Below are positions 62,901-64,000 of a stretch of 64,000 bases of DNA, piece after piece (the stretch's first letter is position 1; every line of letters begins with the position of its first letter). The notes beneath the pieces are model-generated. The model was given only the letters and a program-made list of their open reading frames with translations, did not search any database and had not been told where the DNA came from. The DNA comes from Dokdonia donghaensis DSW-1. GTDB lineage: Bacteria; Bacteroidota; Bacteroidia; Flavobacteriales; Flavobacteriaceae. Made by a program: the position numbers and the translations under genes. The stretch is taken from contig NZ_CP015125.1 of NCBI RefSeq assembly GCF_001653755.1, positions 2,923,501-2,987,500 of the forward strand, given 5' to 3'.

Positions 62901-62920
62901 ACAGAATTGTAATTCAATAA
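56972..62920 (+). CDS. Secreted M14 zinc carboxypeptidase with T9SS sorting domain
   Basis: 1982 residues. Signal peptide ending SRAQ, a His/Asn-rich linker and a propeptide-like domain (about 48-110). M14 catalytic domain about 175-510: zinc ligands His263 and Glu266 in AHARE and His396/His397 in NHHSG, general base Glu487 in FTPENGDEF. Then two beta-sandwich/MAM-like domains (to about 1000), an HYR-like domain (about 1012-1090), an FN3 domain (about 1095-1180) carrying palindrome copy 23 (RFRESG), a GEVED domain (GVWIDYNRDGSFDGVNEEVF near 1255), a module of about 530 residues related to the protein at 19381, and a T9SS type A sorting domain (MYPNPVTDG ... LKAGVYILSI). Likely degrades proteins at the cell surface. 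Confidence 0.92.
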   Translation: MKQTYLKVLTLFSLLIITTTYSRAQEVHSPTESHNHNSHNQSSLLNNEVVKRVIINTTNPETLKMLYTKGFDFACGSKGVATGIQIDLNNNEIEILEDLNIPYEVTIENLVDFISARNNEKLPEAKAQLQQLKDLSIGLSPNSSKSLNENTRSFSQSSESIPSAIQYDGCAEIDWTPQNFVLGSMGGAYNYQEILDELARMQQLYPNIISVVKDASPTNQKTHGYTGTNPDIDQQTMWYVKISDNPDMDEAGEPQSLITGAAHAREVSSVMNIIYYMWYILESYDSDPLIKSMIDHQELYFIPVINPDGYIYNGIQAPNGGGNQRKNLRPGTGNGQYTQGVDLNRNSPYYWGIDDSGSSPSVTAGTYRGPTPASEPETQIIADFIQTKDIKLAVNHHSGLNSIVTSSYNGSTSAAPSGREDEFQELMQNVTHYNRYIHGSAPNTLYEANGDFNDWMLGGPPVTTNPSGGGTYTNSGSGKNIIAFTPENGDEFAPDPSHIVSIAKRALRMNLITSLSAGKYAQLHDLTNTDITPSNQTLNFAVEYIGQTLDDLTLTVTPVSSNIASITPLSATALNGMAKLEQREVSFPITFNGTPQANELIEYEVTLSNGDFDIYKAVYRKYYNPTVVIDADGISNWTGNWVNYTNGYNGSTNAISVVSSGSYGNNIVRTTTLNNALDLSASNGFMIQFNAFWDIERNFDLVQLEASTDGTNWTALCGKYNKPAAPTSVNNHFNNTKGGPGNPSSHQEDNGTYVYDGDQIVGGANKWVMEEVFIDFENNTQFLGETGVQLRFRFDSDVSNIQDGYNTDFAGFVFDNFKVLSLDSYAPELCDDAVINNFPHTESFENGLGDWSQNQEDDGDMFRFSGGTPSGTTGPNSASNGSFYLYTEATEDTDAPDENLGNNATAILTSPCFDLSNATSATFNFDYHMFGNNMGNLVVEVIDDESFTWTPLFTQNGSTGATQNIWSSESAALTPYLDKTIKIRFVATTGNGFSSDIAIDNLELTAIIDDPDSVPPVASCQNITVTLGADGSVTILPSQIDNGSTDDNAITDLSLDIDTFDCSDIGDNTVTLTVTDPGNNSDSCTATVTVEPYITPPANLSASAIDATTAILTWDATVGSDYRLRFRESGTTSWTTSNLTTNSLSLDALTPETTYEVQVRANCSTGNTPYSAIVNFTTTAIMYCDAASADTSEEYISNVTLNDGTNDIIDNDSGANTLGYEDFTAINASIKQGATFSISITKEWPGTNYDEALGVWIDYNRDGSFDGVNEEVFIQAGNQTTPVIENNLTIPLDATLGETRMRVIMRYQVTPEACGNFDYGQVEDYTLTILPASTDYVYDNGLWTPEDPSGIATIDDNIQVLSGTTALTANTFINNVTVSPGATLDLGTTTLSTTGNITNTGALTASDATLELNGTSAQSIFGNEFELGSLTLNNPEGAILYAPLKLTTLLTLTNGQLNTSNLLTLGSDVNGTAMVDVITGGSIVGNVTTERYIPARRAFRLLSSPVTSSTSINTNWQEDSNNTGINYPTDNVDPNPGYGTHITGSTTGENGFDATGSGNPSLFALNNGAQVWEAITNTDVTTLTAGTPLRLMVRGDRSIDLTTNAATPSNTTLRSTGTLATATIQTTGADLNHNAGAFNFIGNPYQASVNVNDVLAGSNNIKASEVWVWDATLGARGQYVTVLLDGTGSSNGATSKSYHYIQPGQSFFTATENTVGDNSTSVVFNETDKAVGHDVTVFNNNATTFASSSQLIAKLYRTDRYGTDAGLQDNFVILYDNNYSNELTSEDVSKFYNIDENMGILKEGTLLSVDKLAMPTENDQVKLYNALYRVSNYTLDITVNGFNEVTPYLEDTYTGELTMLENGLNTIAFSVDETIDASIDATRFKIVYQAQALSTEGNDAIDFAMYPNPVTDGTLSLTATKLAGLTVDVTITNLLGQQVIAQPVSFTGATATLTNLHNLKAGVYILSITSQDVAISHRIVIQ
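60343..60360. repeat. 18-bp palindrome, copy 23 (inside M14 protease FN3 domain)
   Basis: ACGCTTTCGCGAAAGCGG, one outer mismatch, read as RFRESG in the YRLRFRESGTTSW strand, a position where FN3 domains often have a similar YxVRYR pattern. Confidence 0.95.
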
Positions 62921-62944
62921 AAACACCAACTTAAACTTACAATA

Positions 62945-63139
62945 ATGAAAAATTCAATATTCAAAAAATATATGTTAAGCACCTTGTTTATCGTTTGTAT
63001 ATCAACAAGTGCCTCTGCTCAAATTAGTTTTGGCAATGATGTAAATGATCAGGCGCCTGCAGCACCCATAGACGGTTTTGTAACCGTAGGTATTGTAGCT
63101 GGAGCATTCCTAGGCTTACGGAAAAGATTTAAAGATTAA
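62945..63139 (+). CDS. PID-CTERM-like mini-protein
   Basis: 64 residues: signal peptide (ending SASAQ), then ISFGNDVNDQAPAAPIDGF, a membrane helix (VTVGIVAGAFLGL) and a basic RKRFK tail. Strongly similar to the 66-residue protein at 22700 (shared ISF, VND, APAAPI, VAGA, LGL). It begins 24 bp after the M14 protease stop and is followed by a terminator, so the two form a bicistron. Confidence 0.75.
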   Translation: MKNSIFKKYMLSTLFIVCISTSASAQISFGNDVNDQAPAAPIDGFVTVGIVAGAFLGLRKRFKD

Positions 63140-63155
63140 TTTTAAATATTATTAG

Positions 63156-63193
63156 AAAAAGGAGAAGTTATCTTAGTATAACTTCTCCTTTTT
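63156..63193 (+). terminator. Terminator after second PID-CTERM-like gene
   Basis: A 16-bp perfect stem (AAAAAGGAGAAGTTAT / ATAACTTCTCCTTTTT) with a six-base loop. Confidence 0.9.
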
Positions 63194-63196
63194 GTT

Positions 63197-63214
63197 GCGC
63201 TTTCGCGAAAGCGT
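63197..63214. repeat. 18-bp palindrome, copy 24
   Basis: GCGCTTTCGCGAAAGCGT, one outer mismatch, four bases after the terminator stem. Confidence 0.95.
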
Positions 63215-63250
63215 AAACAGTCTAATTGTAAAATTTACTGGAATACATAT

Positions 63251-63368
63251 GTATTTCATCGATGATAAAATACACCTTATCTATAATAAATAAGCATAAA
63301 TTAAGTGATAATTTCTAAAAATCATCGATGAAATACACAAATTACAGTTGAATTACACAATTTTAACA
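63251..63368 (+). promoter_or_regulatory. Shared operator-like block B with inverted boxes
   Basis: GTATTTCATCGATGA (63251-63265) is the exact inverse of TCATCGATGAAATAC (63323-63337). The latter runs into AC, then a second box GAATTACAC (63350-63358) followed by AATTTTAACA. An extra TAAAATACAC lies at 63265-63274. Confidence 0.5.
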
Positions 63369-63462
63369 CTTTTTAACTGTTTTAATGGTGGAAATTAGTA
63401 ATTTAGCGATCCCAACTATTTTCAATGATCCTAAGGTTCCTTTAAAAGACAATATTTACATT

Positions 63463-64000
63463 ATGAAAAAAACTACTCTAAGTCGAGTAATTGGCTTAAC
63501 GTCCCTCATTCTTTTCATTACTCTCGCTGTACATACAAGTAGTGCCCAAACAGTACTTTTTAATGCAGATTTTAATAACACTGTAGGAGATAATGCTTGG
63601 ACTAATAGTGCTGGAAATACTAATGGAGCTTTTTTAATTCAAGCAGCATTCGGCTATGTTATTAACACACCACACAATAACTATAATAATAATACACGTA
63701 TTGGTATAGAGAGCCCTTCAATAGACTTCTCTGGTTATAATAACCTTACTTTTGATATAGAGCGATATATAAATACAGAAGCTGGTTGGGATGGTGCTCA
63801 AATACAATACAGCATAGGCGGAGGTGCCTGGACCGTGCTTGGCTCTGCTGCATCAGGATATTATAATGATACAGATGTAGATGGTATTGCAAATAATTCT
63901 GATGGCTGGTCTGGTAATGTAAATGCTTTTACGGCCGCAAATCAATTAAACTTAAGCGCTTTAGACCCCGCTTTTGACGGAGCTACAAACGTGAGATTTA
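63463..64000 (+). CDS. Secreted beta-rich protein, 3' end missing
   Basis: Open from the ATG at 63463 to the window edge (179 codons). Signal peptide (MKKTTLSRVIGLTSLILFITLAVHTSSAQ), then VLFNADFNNTVGDNAWTNSAGN, IESPSIDFSGYNNLTFDIERYIN and GAQIQYSIGGGAWTVLGSA, the jelly-roll start common in T9SS-exported proteins. Whether it ends in a T9SS domain cannot be seen. The upstream block shared with the M14 protease gene suggests coregulation. Confidence 0.8.
   Translation, partial: MKKTTLSRVIGLTSLILFITLAVHTSSAQTVLFNADFNNTVGDNAWTNSAGNTNGAFLIQAAFGYVINTPHNNYNNNTRIGIESPSIDFSGYNNLTFDIERYINTEAGWDGAQIQYSIGGGAWTVLGSAASGYYNDTDVDGIANNSDGWSGNVNAFTAANQLNLSALDPAFDGATNVRF

Larger units (their letters stand above)
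63140..63462. other. 323-bp upstream region of the right-edge secreted gene
   Basis: Contains a terminator, palindrome copy 24 and a cluster of ATCGATGAAATAC-type boxes in both orientations. No open frame. Confidence 0.6.

Noticed and set aside
4025..63214. Palindromes as intrinsic terminators or CRISPR repeats
   Set aside because: They lack T tails, occur inside genes and upstream of starts, and have no spacer-like regular spacing; real terminators are separate hairpins often lying beside them.
4025..63214. Palindromes as MITE or insertion-sequence remnants
   Set aside because: Flanks share nothing beyond one or two bases, and no target duplication or terminal inverted repeat pair is seen.

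Overview
This looks like the chromosome of a marine, Dokdonia-like member of the Flavobacteriaceae (Bacteroidota). The evidence is AT-rich DNA, type IX secretion (PorQ plus cargo with C-terminal T9SS type A sorting domains), promoters of the flavobacterial TTG-19 bp-TAnnTTTG type, Bacteroidota-specific families (DUF5606, START-like, DUF4097/head-GIN proteins, YebC with the MGRAFEFRKARK start) and a menaquinone operon. The genus is an inference from overall feel, not from a search. No insertion sequence, prophage, CRISPR array or rRNA was seen.

Layout. 1-3.1 kb: end of a SAM methyltransferase, a VF530-type small DNA-binding protein and an odd TonB-receptor-like/vWA fusion. 3.2-5.6 kb (minus): ruvX-def-DUF5606-mazG housekeeping run. 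5.9-10.3 kb (plus): dapD followed by a tightly packed three-gene surface-glycan unit (GT9-GT2 fusion, LicC-like nucleotidyltransferase, TagB-like polyol-phosphate transferase). 10.4-14.8 kb: rpsA, two small secreted proteins, pterin carbinolamine dehydratase, yebC. 15-19.2 kb: a lipoprotein, a small secreted protein, DUF4345, cmk, a structured intergenic element and porQ. 19.4-22.9 kb: a large T9SS-exported protein plus a 66-residue PID-CTERM-like peptide. 23-28.8 kb: lon, then an ECF sigma factor, its overlapping membrane partner and two beta-helix surface proteins. 28.8-33.6 kb: another head-GIN protein, a cysteine-module lipoprotein, mscL, a UMF1-type transporter and an M48 lipoprotein protease. 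33.7-40.9 kb (minus): glgA-glgC-glgB and a GH31 alpha-glucosidase (glycogen synthesis and turnover). 41.1-45.8 kb: two msrB, lpdA, aroQ, a PorT-type barrel, xerD. 45.8-51.8 kb (minus): M24 peptidase, two secreted unknowns, and menC-CPBP-menE. 52-56.6 kb: yqgE, pabC-like, START-like, tRNA-Met, patatin, vanadium-haloperoxidase-like lipoprotein. 57-64 kb: a 1982-residue M14 carboxypeptidase exported by T9SS with its own PID-CTERM-like peptide, then a further secreted protein running off the right edge.

Three things stand out. First, an 18-bp palindrome (consensus ACGCTTTCGCGAAAGCGT) occurs 24 times, intact or slightly decayed, about every 2.7 kb, mostly between genes but seven times inside real genes, where it is read only as RFRE(S) or AFAKA. 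Second, two unlinked bicistrons each pair a large T9SS cargo carrying a related C-terminal module of roughly 530 residues with a tiny signal-peptide-plus-CTERM peptide. Third, the M14 protease gene and the secreted gene at the right edge share an upstream block with repeated GAAATACAC boxes, which suggests a common regulator.
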